Notes under the pieces: generated by a model
What the model was told of the DNA's origin: nothing
The model's database searches: none
Seen by the model: the letters and a program-made list of their open reading frames with translations, nothing else
In this document: positions 12,740-24,844 of the stretch, one piece after another
Layout: the number at the start of each line of letters is the position of its first letter
Position numbering within the stretch: the first letter of the stretch is position 1
Origin: Cristatella mucedo
Taxonomy: Eukaryota; Bryozoa; Phylactolaemata; Cristatellidae
Assembly (NCBI GenBank): GCA_009760855.2
Contig: WPIO01000071.1
Span: forward strand, 539,501 to 603,500
Direction of reading: 5' to 3'
DNA: 64,000 nt
Program-made: the position numbers and the translations under genes

Positions 12740-13540
12740 GACTATAACGGAATATTATGTCTAAACTGACTAGAATTTTGTGTCCGGATGTGCTATCTAG
12801 TCGCACATCGAAGCTCAGATTTGAAAAGAAACTCGCAACTCAATATGTCAGTAATGAAGAAACTAGCAAATTTGCAGGGCCGACACGCGCACCACCATCG
12901 AAGCAATGTCTACCACCGCCGACTGTGACAGACCGTTATCTAGAACTACGAATAGCAGGGAAGCAAATGCCAACACACTGTAGAAACAGTGTGCATTGCC
13001 GAAACCAAATGTGAAAAATCCACCATATTTTTCAGTTTCTGACAACAGCTAAAAAAGTCAGAAAGTAAAGTCACTCTGCGCAGCAACGGTGGCGTGGCAG
13101 CGATCGGTCGGTCGGCTGCCGGAACCATCTTACCGGAACCGGAATGGTGCTCCTCGCCTGAGCGCTAACCTCTGTGCGACAGCTGCTCGCACAGAAGTGT
13201 AGCTGCCGCACAGAGAATAACAATAATACAGTATATAGAATAATAATAGAATAATGATAACAATGATAATAATAATACACTCAGCGCCGCTGCACCGCCC
13301 GCCAGCCCGCCCGCGCAATGCAGCGCCGGGCGCAAGCGCCGGAGGCCGAGTCCGCGAAGCCGTCGCTGCCGATCGACGCCGCCGCGGCAGCGAGCGAGCG
13401 GACGCAGCGGGGCCGAGAGCTCGCAGCGTTCGCGCGCAGCTCCTCTGCGCGCGAGAGAGCGCACGCTGCGCTCGCGAGCAGCGACGCGTCCCTGGCGACC
13501 CAGTGCAACTTCGGCATGGGCACGTGCTTGCGGCGGTCGC
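12740..13540. other. Intergenic, nothing firm
   Basis: AATA-type short repeats near 13218-13280, then CpG-rich DNA with overlapping biased frames on both strands (13318-13545 plus, 13281-13652 minus). Neither frame has a recognisable domain or clean splice borders. Confidence 0.35.
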
Positions 13541-13544
13541 AATG

Positions 13545-13668
13545 AACCATGGTCGAGGTGAACGTATTCGATGACCTAGGTCGCGCGCTCGAGCCCCGCG
13601 GCATGCGAGAAGCGCTCGAAAAGAGATTCGGTTCTCTTGGGGCTTTTTTCAAACGAATGCTATTTATT
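13545..13668 (+). repeat. SINE, 3' half with LINE-like tail
   Basis: B-box-like GCGCTCGAGCCCCGCGG (about 13586-13602), then AAAAGAGATTCGGTTCTCTT and GGGGC, the hairpin tail shared with the family I LINE. Confidence 0.6.
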
Positions 13669-13669
13669 T

Positions 13670-14450
13670 ATTTAGTTTAAGCACCGGCGGCGGTGGCGCG
13701 AACGGGGAGAGCTGGAGCTTCTCGCAGGGCGGCGTGGGCGCGGCTTCAAAGACTTCGCGATCGCGAGATCGGCGAGAATCGGCGAGAACCGGCGCGAGCA
13801 GACCAAGCGACTTCTGGCAGCGCGCGCGCGCGCGGGAAAGGAGGATGAAAGCGAGAGCGCAAGAGCGCACAGCCATAGACCTGTGCCGTAGCGCCAGCGT
13901 TCGCGCGGTCGCAGAGTGCGCCTGTCCGCTCGCGGCAGCGAGGCGAGGGCGTGACGGGGCAGCAGTACCTCAAGCGGCGAGAGCCGGATCAAAAATCTCT
14001 TGACGAACCGGTAAACCAAGCGGCGACAGCGAGCAGCGCTCCGCCAGTTCGCTGCGATCTCGCTCGCCGAGCTGAGCGTTGCGGCGGTTGCTACGTCGAA
14101 GGCGACCTTCGACCTTCTCGGCCAATGGCAGAGGAAAGCGCTAGTCGCGAAAGAGAGAGCCGCGCGCTCGCGCCCTTTCCCCGTCGCTCTTTCTGCGAGC
14201 GTCTGCGAGGCCAGCCAGCCAGCCAGCGCGGGGGACCGACACTGCGACGCCCGCGACGCTCTCTCTGTGGCCGCAGATTTCACGCAGCAGCGCCCCCTAG
14301 GAAGACCGCAGCCGGATCCATTGAAAATTTGCACTCCGCCGACGCGACCAGTTCTCGATGCCCTACGGCCGGCGTGGCGACCAGCGCTCACGTGACGAGA
14401 GGAGGTGCAACCGCAGAAGCGAGAAAAAGTGCTTGGAAGGTAGAGAGTTA
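13670..14450. other. GC-rich DNA with a long unassigned minus frame
   Basis: A minus-strand frame of 239 codons (14391-13672) is open, but it is Arg/Ala/Ser-rich, has no family resemblance and overlaps equally open frames. CpG-rich DNA makes such frames common. Confidence 0.3.
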
Positions 14451-14454
14451 AACG

Positions 14455-14640
14455 TAATGATAACGTTGATGATAAATCGTTTTGTGTAGCGCCCTCAGAG
14501 AATTTAATCTCGCTCTAGCCACTTACATTAATGCAAAGGAAGCATTATCGAAGGGTTAACGGTAGAATGCTCAATGACAGCAAGAACAACATGGTTAGAG
14601 GTGACATGCACAAGGCACAGACATCTGACGTGCACAGCTT
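14455..14640 (-). mobile_element. LINE family I, 3' end
   Basis: Plus strand shows GTAGCGCCCTCAGAGAATTT and AATCTCGCTCTAG, then the 3' UTR ending AACATGGTTAGAGGTGACAT. 5'-truncated. Confidence 0.75.
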
Positions 14641-14654
14641 AGAGACGCTAAAAT

Positions 14655-14750
14655 GCGGACTTCCGGAAGCTGGACTTCGGTGACTTCACGCCGACTTCCG
14701 GAAACTAGACTTCCGCGACTTCACGTCGACTTCCGGAAGCTGGAGCAACG
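14655..14750. repeat. Short tandem repeat with GACTTCCGGAA core
   Basis: About two and a half copies of a unit of about 40 bp. Each has GACTTCCGGAA, CTGGACTTC or CTAGACTTCC, then GACTTCACG. Confidence 0.6.
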
Positions 14751-14754
14751 CTGG

Positions 14755-16000
14755 AGCCTCTTCTCGTTCGCTAAGAAGTTTCATTCCCTAAGCATGATTA
14801 TCGTCCACTTTTGCTTGGTAGCTGAAGCACGCCTCATGCTTGTCGAAAAATGTTTACCCATAGAATCCCTTGCAGCGACCTTTAATGGGCCTACATACAA
14901 AATTAGTGCACATAGGGTGACCTATTATTTATCACTGCTATATTTAGCGAGCCATTCATCGCGTTCCCTGCAGGCCCACAAGCGGCATGCGCGCGGCCGT
15001 GCCACTCTATCCACCCAGAGCACGTGACCGGACGTGACGTGTGCGACCAGAGAGCCTAAGAACGTCGTCGACCTTAACGCCTTCTCCCGCTGCGGCATGT
15101 GGCGGCCGCTGCAATGCCGAGGACTCGTTGCTTGCTGACTATTGGCATGTCATAAGCGGTATAACTCGTGTCAAGCTCACGACCTACGAGATCCAACAGC
15201 GACAGCGATTTTCGGTGCAGAAAGAATGCAGCTGTCGAATCTCGCACCGCTACATCCGACGATCGCTTGGTCTGACTCTCCGCTAAACAAAGATTGAAGA
15301 GTTTGACAGGCATTTTGGCGATCCGAGGCTATCCACCATAACGCGCGGCGCATTTAGAAGGTAGATAAGAGAGCGAGTAAGCGACTGTGGCGCAGCCAGG
15401 ATCCCGGTGTCCTGGCGATTTAGCTAAATTTTGAACTCAGCGGGTGGGGCGGTACTAAGTCGAGGCTGTCTCTCTCTTCCGAATACTCCCTCTAAAATTG
15501 ATATTAGCTACTTTGGGTGAGCCACTCAGCAGGTCGACTCCTTTTTTAACTTACTGGCCAAAAACAGAAACGCTTACTCGGCTGCGGCAGAGCATTGAGC
15601 TGGGCGTGTACTGAGCGCCATTCAGAGATCTTGCTCAAACCTTAATACCGGAATATGAAGTTACCTCCTTAGCAAATCTAAATACTGAGAGAAGCTCACT
15701 GCCTGTTGACACTCTTTACTGAGTCACATTAGTTCAGTCACGAACACATTGTTGAACCAAATGGCCGATTGACGGAAGTTCGCTAACTTGCCACGTGACT
15801 CAGGTGCGTCACTTTGCGGCGTGCCGGACTTTCTCGCTTTAATTAGTGGAGATGATCCACTATTTTAGTTATCAAGTATCATCCTCATCCCTGTAAATCT
15901 CTTGGACAGTGCACGAGGCCCGTCACTCGGATGGCATTGCAGTCTTGTCAATAAAGTGGAGGTGTGCCTGATCCATTGACACGTCTCAGAGCCACACACC
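14755..16000. other. Intergenic, nothing recognised
   Basis: No exon, SINE or LINE that I can match. Moderately GC-balanced, with only short open frames. Confidence 0.35.
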
Positions 16001-16005
16001 AAGGT

Positions 16006-16023
16006 CTCTCTCTCTCGCTCGCG

Positions 16024-16106
<83 letters not shown>

Positions 16107-16108
16107 AA
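16006..16108 (+). repeat. (CT)n microsatellite
   Basis: Mostly pure CT repeats of about 100 bp with a few interruptions at the left edge. Confidence 0.95.
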
Positions 16109-16764
16109 ACCCGATTGCCCCTTCTTGAAGGAAATCTGGCAGCCACCTAAATTCAATTCTCGAGCTAAGGGCGGGGTGAGCGATATCTAAAGGCTAAACG
16201 TCGTGGCGTTCTATCGTCTACGTCTGATCCAGCGGCTATTGCGACCGGAAGCATCACTAACGTTCGCCTGGTGAGTCGCTGCGGTGAGAAGCCCTCTCGC
16301 GAGTCGCCCGCTTCGTAGCCTGCGGGACTGATTAAGAAATGCAAATTCTAGAGGAATCTTAGGCCTCGGGGTTGTATAAGCCTTCGACGCTCACCCCACG
16401 TAGCGGCTGCACTGGACTGGACTGGATTTGACCAAACTAGACTCGACTCGATTGTTCTTGACTGGAGACTGATATGGCGCATCTGGTGAGTGTGTAGCTC
16501 CGTCACTAAAAGGAGAGCCCTCGTCGCCGGTATATAGCGCCCGTGTAGCGCCGTTTCAAAACAAATCCTGTGATTCGCCGCGCAGAAGCTTTGCGACGAC
16601 GCTGCATTGCGCAGCCTGAAGGAAAATAGAGGAATGCTCCGGAGTGGCAGGCTTTGTCGCTTCGACACGGCGCGCGCCGCATCGATCGAGACGCGTCTTG
16701 GGCCGCCTTCCAGACGAACTCTTTGACCTGCGTAAAGACAGCATCGGCATTTCACCGTTGTGGG

Positions 16765-16890
16765 TTATATAAATATAATTAATTTGCATAGCGCTCCAAG
16801 AGAACTTGACCTCTACGCAGGCGCTTCGCATGCGCCTCGGGGCTCGAGCAGGCGACTTCAGCCGGGCCTTGGTCCCCGGGGCCGGAAGCT
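16765..16890 (-). repeat. tRNA-headed SINE
   Basis: On the plus strand: GCATAGCGCTCCAAGAGAAC and TTGACCTCTACGC (hairpin tail), then GGGGCTCGAGCAGGCGACTTC (degenerate B box), ending at CCGGGGCCGG. It is closely related to the copy at 4154-4302. Confidence 0.65.
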
Positions 16891-17249
16891 TTGCAGCGGC
16901 CATCGGTTGCTTAACGTGCGTCAAAACGCCCAGCCAAAGCTGCCGCAGGCATTCCAGCTCTCCGCCTGCAACCGGACGCCTAAATCAACGAGCAGGCTGA
17001 GAGCTGTCGGTGGGCGATTCGTCAACCATACCTCTCCTAGCTTGAACGTAGTCTAGCCAATCACGTGATTTTCAATTGCTTCCACACTCACTTCCTTCCC
17101 GCTCTGCCTGGGCTAAGCGGATGTGCACTTTTCTCCGCCTGCCATTCGTCTTTATCTCTTCTCTCTCACTCTCTCTCTCTCTCACTCTCTCCCTCTTTTT
17201 AGCTCTCTGTAAATAAGTAAATAAATGCATATATCCATATTTATTTTTA

Positions 17250-17945
17250 CAGAGAGTTCATCTACCGGCTGTGCCATCAGGCGCTTGCAGCCGGTGCAGA
17301 ACTCTGCAGCTGGGCTTGTCTGTCGTGAGCGTCACAGTTGCCACACCACACCACTTCTCGCCGACCTGCACTGGCTACCAGTCGAGAAACACGTCGACTT
17401 CAAGGTTTTATCGCTCACTTTTAAGTCCATTTACGTTTTGGCTCCAGCCACAATCAGATCTACTGCTCCACCAGGCTAAGCATCGTACCACCCGCTTTTC
17501 CGAATCTAACTGCTTACCTAAACCTCGTACAAAAAAACCCCCAAATTCTTTGGAGACTATGTGTTTAGTTCGTATGCTCCCAAAGACTAGAACTTACTCC
17601 CGACTTCCGTCACGACATCCACAGACTTGACCGCATTTAAAAATTAAATAAAAACGCATCTATTTATCGTAGCACTTAGTAGGTCCCTATGATTCGTCCT
17701 TTATGTGTTTATGCGTGCTGACACTCTGCATGCTGTCACTAACAACGCGTGTATGCTGACCCGACCCTGTGCATGTCACCCATATGTTATTCTTGTTGTT
17801 TATCGAGCACGGTACCACTAATTGTCCGATCGTGTTTCCTTAGCTGCAACTGTAAAGTGCCTAGAAAGAGATCAAATTCTCTTAAAGCGCTTTATCATGC
17901 GTGTTTATATTGCTATTATTATCGTTATTATTATTGTTATTATTA
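17250..17945 (+). mobile_element. LINE family I, 3' fragment
   Basis: Diverged C-terminal ORF2 text (plus-strand codons for CRERHSCHTTPLLADLHWLP), then the 3' UTR and GAAAGAGATCAAATTCTCTT, TTTATCATGC and ATT repeats. Several frame breaks make it non-functional. Confidence 0.8.
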
Positions 17946-17954
17946 CTACTATAT

Positions 17955-18016
17955 GTTGGTGTGTGCTTGCGTGTCTATGAGTGTATGTGTGTGTGTTTGT
18001 GTGTTTGTGTGTGTAG
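17955..18016 (+). repeat. (GT)n-rich microsatellite
   Basis: Interrupted GT repeats directly after the tail of the LINE copy. Confidence 0.8.
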
Positions 18017-18019
18017 TCG

Positions 18020-18470
18020 TTGGTATTAAATTATTATGCTCAGCTGGTGCTGCATTGACATATTTATCCGACTCAACATTTTCAACAGTTTTGGGTAGAA
18101 CCGGAAGCTCTGCGCCGATGGCGAGCCATCTGACGGCCACTTAAGTCCCCGTCTTAACAAAATCAGCTCGCCTATTTAGAGAGCTCGAAGCCGCCTCACC
18201 AGAAGTCTGCGTAATAAGAATTACCCGAATTAAAGCGAACGTAGCACTGCCAGAATGTTCCTCTAAAAATAATTTAATTAATAACTAAAAACATGCTCTG
18301 CATGCCAACCCCGAACGAGTTTCCTCTATAGAATGAAAGAGCACTGTATCGCAGGACCAAACCAGTAGTTGAGTTCTCAAGAAATACTTCGAAGCCGAGC
18401 ACCGACGATGCCACGCAAGGCTCCACAGCTACCGTTCTATTTCCGTTAGCGCGCTCCGCTCCCCTGCAAA
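18020..18470. other. Intergenic, nothing recognised
   Basis: Mixed composition with no recognisable exon or repeat. Confidence 0.35.
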
Positions 18471-18474
18471 AGCT

Positions 18475-18785
18475 CCGTGACCTCGGGATCTGAGCCGCCA
18501 GGTAAAGTGCTAGCTCATCAACAAGGGGTCGTCGTTTCGAGTCCTGCAGTGGGCGATCCTGCATCACCGCCTGCCAGCGGCGGCGATAGCCGTCTGTGGA
18601 CTCGTCCGCCGCAACGCATGCGAGGCTCTAGAATTGGCGAAACAAAATTTAGCTACGATGGTGGCTACGTTGCTGGCTCTTCAAGAACCCGATTCGTGGG
18701 TTCGAGTCCTGCAGTGGGAGATCCTGCATTGCCAATCGCCAGAGCTGAGGATAGGCGTACAGCCTCTGCAGTCGTCATATGAGTG
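18475..18785 (+). repeat. Two diverged SINE-like copies in tandem
   Basis: TCGAGTCCTGCAGTGGGCGA (about 18537) and TCGAGTCCTGCAGTGGGAGA (about 18702) are B-box-like and each is followed by TCCTGCAT and a GATAGCCGT- or GATAGGCGT-type body. They resemble the subfamily at 5690-5825 and 26735-26850. Confidence 0.55.
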
Positions 18786-18789
18786 ACGC

Positions 18790-19638
18790 TTTTAAATCAT
18801 GCCGATTAATTAAATTAATAACATTAATTATTATCAATTAACTAGCAATAATTAAAGTAATAATTAATTAAAGGCCTTTTTTGATTGCCCGGGACTCCGG
18901 GCTTCGGAGGGGCTCATACTAAATGCGACGTTTCCGCCTCCCCCCCCCCTCGGTGAGTTAGGCACAGCCCACAGGGTTTGGTTCCGGCAGCTTCTTGACC
19001 TCTGAGCTTCTTTCACACCTGCACGAAGGCGCATGTCTTGCCCTATCATGCCCCCTCGTGCCCCTCGCACACAATCGCTCGCGCCGTCCGAGCCCCCGAT
19101 TGCAGTGCAGACGAGAAGGTGAAGGCTGAAGCGGGTAACCAGTCGCCCGAGGGCGCTGATGCTGAGAAGCCCGCCTGCGCGGCCGACGCAGCGGGCTCCT
19201 CAGCATCAGCTCGGTTGGTTTTCGTAAAGTTCTTGACCGCTAGCATTCGGAAAGAGCGCACGCGATCTAGCAGGGACCAAGAAAATGGCGAAGATTCGCA
19301 GGCGGCGGCGCGGTAGGGGGCGGTGCGGTCGGCGCCTACGCCGGAAACCGCCGGAGGAGGAGGCACACTAGCCTGCCTGACGTAACAGCCGGAAGCGCGA
19401 TGGTCGCTAACGGTAACCGAGGGGGCGGGGCGGGCCCGACGGACGGATAACTGAGGCGCCTCTGCGGAGGCTCGGACGCCGCCGCACGGCTCTCTCTTTC
19501 TCTCTTATCTCCCTTGCTCGCTCGCTGTCTCTATCCGTCGCTCTATTTTCCCTACTCCCTTTCCCTACCTCCATCCCTTTATTTCTCTCTCTCCTTCCCT
19601 CTCTCCCTCCAGCTCTCTCGCTCACTCTCTCTCTGCGA
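18790..19638. other. Region upstream of CFAP107
   Basis: AT-rich at 18790-18870, then GC-rich. A CT-rich stretch (about 19490-19636) lies immediately before the CFAP107 start and may be its leader or promoter. No TATA box stands out. Confidence 0.4.
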
Positions 19639-22022
19639 ATGGCCCTACCCGGAATCGGGGCCGACTTGGCCAAGTGGAGTGCGCCGGGCTGGAAGGTTGA
19701 GCGGCAGTTCAGTGATCGCGTCCTCATCCACAACTGGTACGAGGAGTCGTGCAAGGTAGGCGCAGCGGTCCCGGTCGCTGTTGGCGGCTACCGACTGAGC
19801 TGCCGCCGCCGCCGCCGCCGCCATCGGAGCCTCGGTCCCTGCAGTCGCGTCGACACGCCAGTCGTGGCGACGCGCGCAGCAAGGCCAAGGGAGCGCCGCT
19901 CGGCTAGCCCTCGGCCTTGCAAACCCGAACCTGGCTGCCTCTTTAGCAAATCCAAGCCCTGCGGTCCGCCATCTTCAGCCGGTGCGCAGCCCGCGCTCGT
20001 TGCGCCGCGCCTCGCTCGCGCACACCGGACGGAAGCAAGCTCGGCGGTCGCTGAAGAGAGGACGCGCAAGCGGAGAGGAAGCACGCCGCCTCGTCGCTTG
20101 CGCCTTTCGTGGTAGCCGCACGGCTGCCGCGCTCAGAGCGGCCGCCGCGTGAAGAGCGGGCGTCGGAGTTCCCGTGTGCCGATCGCTCGCTCGCTGCCCC
20201 TCTCCCCTGACCGTCCGCACGCCCCAGATCGGCGGCGACTGGCGGGCTATGACGGCTCGCGAACACCCGCTAGGCGGCTCTGCACCTCGGCGGCTATAGC
20301 CGGACGAGCCACCGCCGCCGCCGCCGCCGCTGCGACGAGCTAGGGCCTGCGAGCCGCCGTTCGCGCAGCCCGCCGAAGCCGTCGGCGTTGCGTGTGTGCG
20401 CGCGCGCGCGCTCGCCGCGATTCGCCTCGCCAGCGCTGGCGTCGCCGGAAGCGGAGGCTCGTAATCCGTAATCCGAACAGGAAGCGGGAAACGATCGGTC
20501 GGAGCGACGCCGCTCGAAGCTCCGGCGCTTGCGTCAGAAGTAGGCGGGGCCAGCGAGCGAGCGAGTCGCGCCCCTCGCATCTCGTCGGAAGGTGACGGCG
20601 GGCAAACGGTTTACTAGGAGGCGCATTTGGCCATTCCAGCGACTTTTCTCGCAGTTTGTTCGACGGCACTTGCGCCACCGTATGCGGCCCACACGTGTGC
20701 GAAGAATGTAAAGCACGCTAATAATAATAATAACAATATAATACATTTTTTTATAGAGTCCTGAGAGAACTTAATTTCTTCCTATGTGTGGTTTTACGGT
20801 TTATGGTGGATTTATGGTTTTACCGGTTAACGTGCTAAATGCGGTTACGGTTGAATGAGTTGATGTTTTACAAGCGTGAATCGCCGCCGGGACGAGGAGC
20901 AGGCATTGGGAAGTAGGACGGAGGGGAGAACGGCTGTGCGGCGTAACGCTGCGAGCGTCGACGGAATACACCGGCGTTAAAGCCCCCCTCTCGGTGTCTG
21001 CCTTTCGGCGCGTGCTCGGCGTCAGAGCGTCAGCTTACACTAGGCACTTTACATATGCTGTAAAGAAAGACGCCAAATGCACGAGTGTTAGTGGGTGCCA
21101 GCTCGCTTCGTCGTTAAATAAACTAGAACAACAGCGCGAGGTCTAATTCACAGGCGACGACGCCGAGACGCGCCTCGCGCGGCTTCAATCCGACAGGAAG
21201 TCTCTTCTCTCTCCCCCCCCCCCGCGTGCGAGAGCTCCGCGAAGGCGCCACTACTCAGCGGCAGCTAGCCAAGTGGGCGGTCGAGCGATAAACTGAGCCG
21301 CCATTGGCAACATGTGGAAATTACAGCTGAGAACCTTGGACCGCCGCGCCTCAGCGACGGACTCCACAGGGAGCGCACCGACGCGACTCGAGCGCGAGCG
21401 GATCTCGCCTCGACGTCACATCCGCTCGCTTTCGAAGTCCGCTACTGTCCGCCGTGCGAGCGAGCGACGGATGCCGCAAGCAGCAGCAGCGCATCGGAGC
21501 TACTCCGCTCGTCGCCGCGGTGCCACGAATTTTGCTCGTCCTCTTTTTCAGAGAGAGCACGGAAGTGGTCCGGCGCCGGCCAAACGGCGCGCGCCCGCGT
21601 CGCACGGCGACGACGAGGCGCCGCCGAGGTTCGGCGCCGCCGCCGACACGATCCTGCGTCGGCGGCGGCAGCCGGTCGTGCCCAATCCGGGCCTCGGCCG
21701 CTCGGTGCTGTTCGGTCACGACGGCCGAGATCCGGCGGCGAATCTCGTCACGTGGTACGACGGCGACTTCAGCCGACGCGGCGTGAGGCCCGAGCGTCAC
21801 AGGCTCCCCGAGCTGCGATCGTGGGACTCGAAGACGCTCTCGTGGCAGCCGGAGAAGTCGGACCATCCGGTGCAAGGTTCGAGAACTGAGCGAGGAGACG
21901 CCTCAAGCTCGGCGGCCGCTCTCAAGCTCGGCGCTCTCGTGCCGCGCGCGCGGATTTACGTCGCGAGACGAGCGACGCGGACAGGATGTCGCTGCGGCAG
22001 TCCGTGGTCGCTTCGCGTCGTC

Positions 22023-22108
<86 letters not shown>

Positions 22109-23367
22109 AAGCTTAGCAGCGACTCGCTGTGGCGCGTTGGCTTGGTCCAGCGGCTATGGCGCTCGCCCCCTACCAAGGTCTGACCGAGGGCGTGGGCTCG
22201 TTAGCCCCTCGGCGTGTGCGACGCACCCGAAAAGAGATTAAGTTCTCTCAGGGCGCTATGCAAAGGAAGTATACACATTCACGGCACGATGGCACGCACT
22301 CAGAGTGCGCGGCGCCCACCGGCCACGCTAGTCGAACATATTTTTTCGCGGGCTTCACCTTGAAGCCCTCGGACGCGGCACAGATTTTCGCGTCGCCGAA
22401 ACTGCTGCGGTCGCGGACGCAGTATTTACGTTGTTTCTGTATCGCCAGCAGTAGCCAGCCAAGTAGCGAAGATAACTTTTCGCAAGTTTAGCCTATCGCG
22501 AGAAGAGCTAGTCGCGTGAACGGAGTCGCGTGATTTTTTCTAGAACGTGAACGCGCTTGCTTGCCTTCCTCCGCCGGCTTTTCGACAGCCTGTCGAGATG
22601 ACCTGCCTCTGGGCGGGCGAGCGCTACGCGTTTTAGGGTGCGAATGCCTTCGGAAAGTCTTCCGGTAGTCCAGTGGAGGTCCGTAGCGTAAGCGTACGCT
22701 TTTTGTACCTCCGCGGTAAAGTGCCTAGAAAGAGGTTTTAGTTCTCCGAGGGCGCAGTACCAATGTATTCTTATCCTTATCGTTACTGTAATTACTGTCG
22801 ACTCTGGGTATAAGGATATCGGATAAATTAACATTCTGCTAATAAGGATAGCAGATTCGCGTCCCAGATTTGCTCTAGCCATAGTCTCACTCCGCATATG
22901 GGATTACGGCGCCTACAAGAATGGCCATTTGCGGGCCCGAGGGTATTCTTATAAGCAGTCTTTTTGTAGTACTTTGCGCTGCGGCTAATGACTCGGCCGT
23001 CTAGCCGCCTTCGCTGCGGCTTCGAGTGCGAGAGCTGCGCCTCTCTCCTCTCCTCTGCGACAAGCCATGCCGCTCTCTTGCAGCGGAGTCCACAAACTGG
23101 GGCCTGGAGGACGGTCGCAGCCGGCGCTGGCGACAGCATCGGAGCGACGGTCTCGACTTGGGGCTCGGCGCCCGGAAGCCGCCGGCCTCCACCTACTCGG
23201 CCCAGTTCTGGCCCAAGCAGCCGGACGAGGCGGCCGTCCGCTACGGCGTGCCGCGAGACCTCATCACCACTCTGCGCGAGTACGGACGCACGACGCACCG
23301 CGACGGCGACTTGCGCAACGTGCCCATCGCAACGCACCCGACCGCCAGCTCGCCAGCCGATCGCTAG
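19639..23367 (+). CDS. CFAP107: Cilia- and flagella-associated protein 107 homologue (3 exons)
   Basis: Exons 19639-19755, 21552-21876 and 23084-23367 join in phases 0 and 1 to give 241 aa. The family is a microtubule inner protein bound inside axonemal doublets (in mammals CFAP107, formerly C1orf158). Family-like blocks are W-K-V-E with FSDRVLIHNWYEE in exon 1, LVTWYDGDFSRRG (about 104-116), LPELRSWD (124-131) and WQPEKSD (137-143) in exon 2, then STNWGLE and a Tyr/Pro-rich C-terminus (STYSAQFWP). The W-x-PEKSD block with following TNWGL is the most telling. Exon 2 has a Gly/Ala/Arg-rich insert before the conserved part. Donors are GTAGGC and a weaker GTTCGA; acceptors follow CTCTTTTTCAG and CTCTTGCAG. 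The presence of the gene implies motile cilia. Introns carry LINE and SINE debris. Confidence 0.88.
20720..20880 (-). mobile_element. LINE family I, short 3' end
   Basis: Plus strand: AATAATAATAACAATATAAT, then TAGAGTCCTGAGAGAACTTA and ATTTCTTCC. A short remnant in CFAP107 intron 1. Confidence 0.55.
22024..22108 (+). repeat. (GA)n microsatellite
   Basis: Pure GA repeat of about 85 bp in CFAP107 intron 2, followed 30 bp later by a SINE. Confidence 0.97.
22130..22285 (+). repeat. Complete tRNA-headed SINE
   Basis: A-box-like TTGGTCCAGCGGCTATGGCG, B-box-like GTGGGCTCGTTAGCCCC, then AAAAGAGATTAAGTTCTCTC and AGGGCGCTATGC. The tail matches the family I LINE hairpin almost exactly. Confidence 0.75.
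22690..22790 (+). mobile_element. LINE family I or SINE, 3' end only
   Basis: GTAAAGTGCCTAGAAAGAGG, TTTTAGTTCTCCGAGGGCGC, then a degenerate ATT-like tail. Confidence 0.65.
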
Positions 23368-24211
23368 GCGTCGGTGCCATATTGCCGGCGGCGCCATCTT
23401 GCCGCAGCCCTAGGCTCGGCGGCAGCACAGTAGCTCTGCCGCCGCCAGGCTCTCCAGAGGGAGAACGGCTTAGAAATCCGTCCGACCAGCGAGGCCGGCC
23501 TCCCGCTTGGCTCGGAGGGCCTGGGTCAACGCAGCTGCAGCCGTCCTAAATACTCGCCCTCGACGGGGCTTCTTTGTGCAAGCTTAATGACCCAGCATGC
23601 ACCAGGTTCCCTTGCTTTACAACTGACCCAAAGGTCGCACAGACAACACGGCTGTTGGACGACGTCCACGTCCACTGACGCCTCCGCCTCTTGGCTCTGC
23701 TGCTGGCTCGAGGTTAGGGCACCGACGGAAACGAGGTTCACCCGTTTGCTCCGTTCGTCAGGTTGTCGATTCGGAGATTGGTTCGCCGGTCTGACATCCT
23801 GTCTCGACGGTCCTTGTGACTGAAGCCAACGCTTTCGCCCTGGTGCCTTAGAACTTCCGCTTAGAACCTGAGAACTTCCACTGCATCTTGGAAATTTTAC
23901 CCTAGAATGTAGTCAACGCAGATGAGCCGACGTTAGCAGACGGCCACGGCTTATGTATTATCACTGCTCCACCGAGGCTGATCAGGAGTGAAATGATAAA
24001 TTGAATTGATAATAAAGAATCCTCTCCAATGCAGCCCAGGTTTGACTTGCTGTCTTTATTTTCCGATCGGTGCATTCAGCTTTAGACGCACTGGTGCTGC
24101 CTTGTCGACAGGCTTTTTTTGCCCTCATTCCTCGCGGTCTCGCAAGATCTCGTGCGAGCCACTGACACATACTCGACCTATCAGGCTCACCGAAGCTTCC
24201 TGAATATCAGG

Positions 24212-24215
<4 letters not shown>
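23368..24215. other. CFAP107 3' flank
   Basis: Contains an AATAAA at 24011-24016, about 650 bp after the stop, which may be its polyadenylation signal. No other feature was recognised. Confidence 0.4.

Positions 24216-24255
<40 letters not shown>
24216..24255 (+). repeat. (CAG)n microsatellite
   Basis: About 13 AGC units, just upstream of a family II LINE fragment. Confidence 0.95.
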
Positions 24256-24299
24256 GGCTACTTATTGGAAGGAGGCCGGGCAGAGGCAGAGTTGCAAGA

Positions 24300-24840
24300 T
24301 CTCTTACACTGACCCACAAGGCCAAGGCCACGGCTTGGCTGCTTCGTACCGAGCTGAACTGCTGCACCAGTTTCAGCCTCTTCGGGCTCTCAGGTCCTGT
24401 GTGGACAATAAATTAGCTGTCCCATTCCTCTGCTTAAAGACCGTTGTCGACAGAAGATTGAGCTCTGCAAGTCCTAGACTGTGAAACTCGAGTCCACAAA
24501 TCTTATGCAACGACAACTACTCTCCTGCTGCTGACTATGGCTCATCCTCTTCAGCGGTCCTGAGCTGCTTCTTCTATGCTACTCACTACCTCAACTGCTC
24601 TCCTGACTCTGCTGTGCTTCTCACTTTCTCTTTGATGCGTGAGACGAAGTCTGCTGGCCACCGAATGCGTACCGAAAGTCGTTTAGGCTGTGAGTGCATA
24701 CAAAACTCTCCTGGGTAACACCCACATAGTCTTTACGGCTTTGTGGAGTTACAGATAGATATGCAATACATTAGATAGCAAAGTTACAGATGGACATGCA
24801 TTACATTACATAGCCTAGCGAGGGATTAGCAATAGCAGGT
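24300..24840 (+). mobile_element. LINE family II, 3' fragment
   Basis: Reads AELLHQF, ALRSCVDNKLAVPFL and KTV-D blocks in frame, then broken C-terminal text (GCCGACTATGG-like, ACACCCACATAGTCTTTACG) and a TTACA-like tail (GCATTACATTACAT). It is interrupted by stops and hence dead. Confidence 0.8.
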
Positions 24841-24844
24841 GCAG

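Noticed and set aside
13318-13545. Possible coding exon ending with a CNFGMGTC run
   Set aside because: No consensus splice borders and no family recognised; the opposite strand is equally open.
13672-14391. 239-codon minus-strand open frame
   Set aside because: Arg/Ala/Ser-rich composition typical of CpG-rich DNA, overlapping equally open frames, with no domain.
19975-20580. 201-codon minus-strand open frame
   Set aside because: Lies in CFAP107 intron 1, is biased in composition, and has no recognisable family or splice pattern.
22828-23397. 189-codon minus-strand frame
   Set aside because: Antisense shadow of CFAP107 exon 3.
24125-24367. Poly-cysteine minus-strand frame
   Set aside because: Translation of the (CAG)n repeat.
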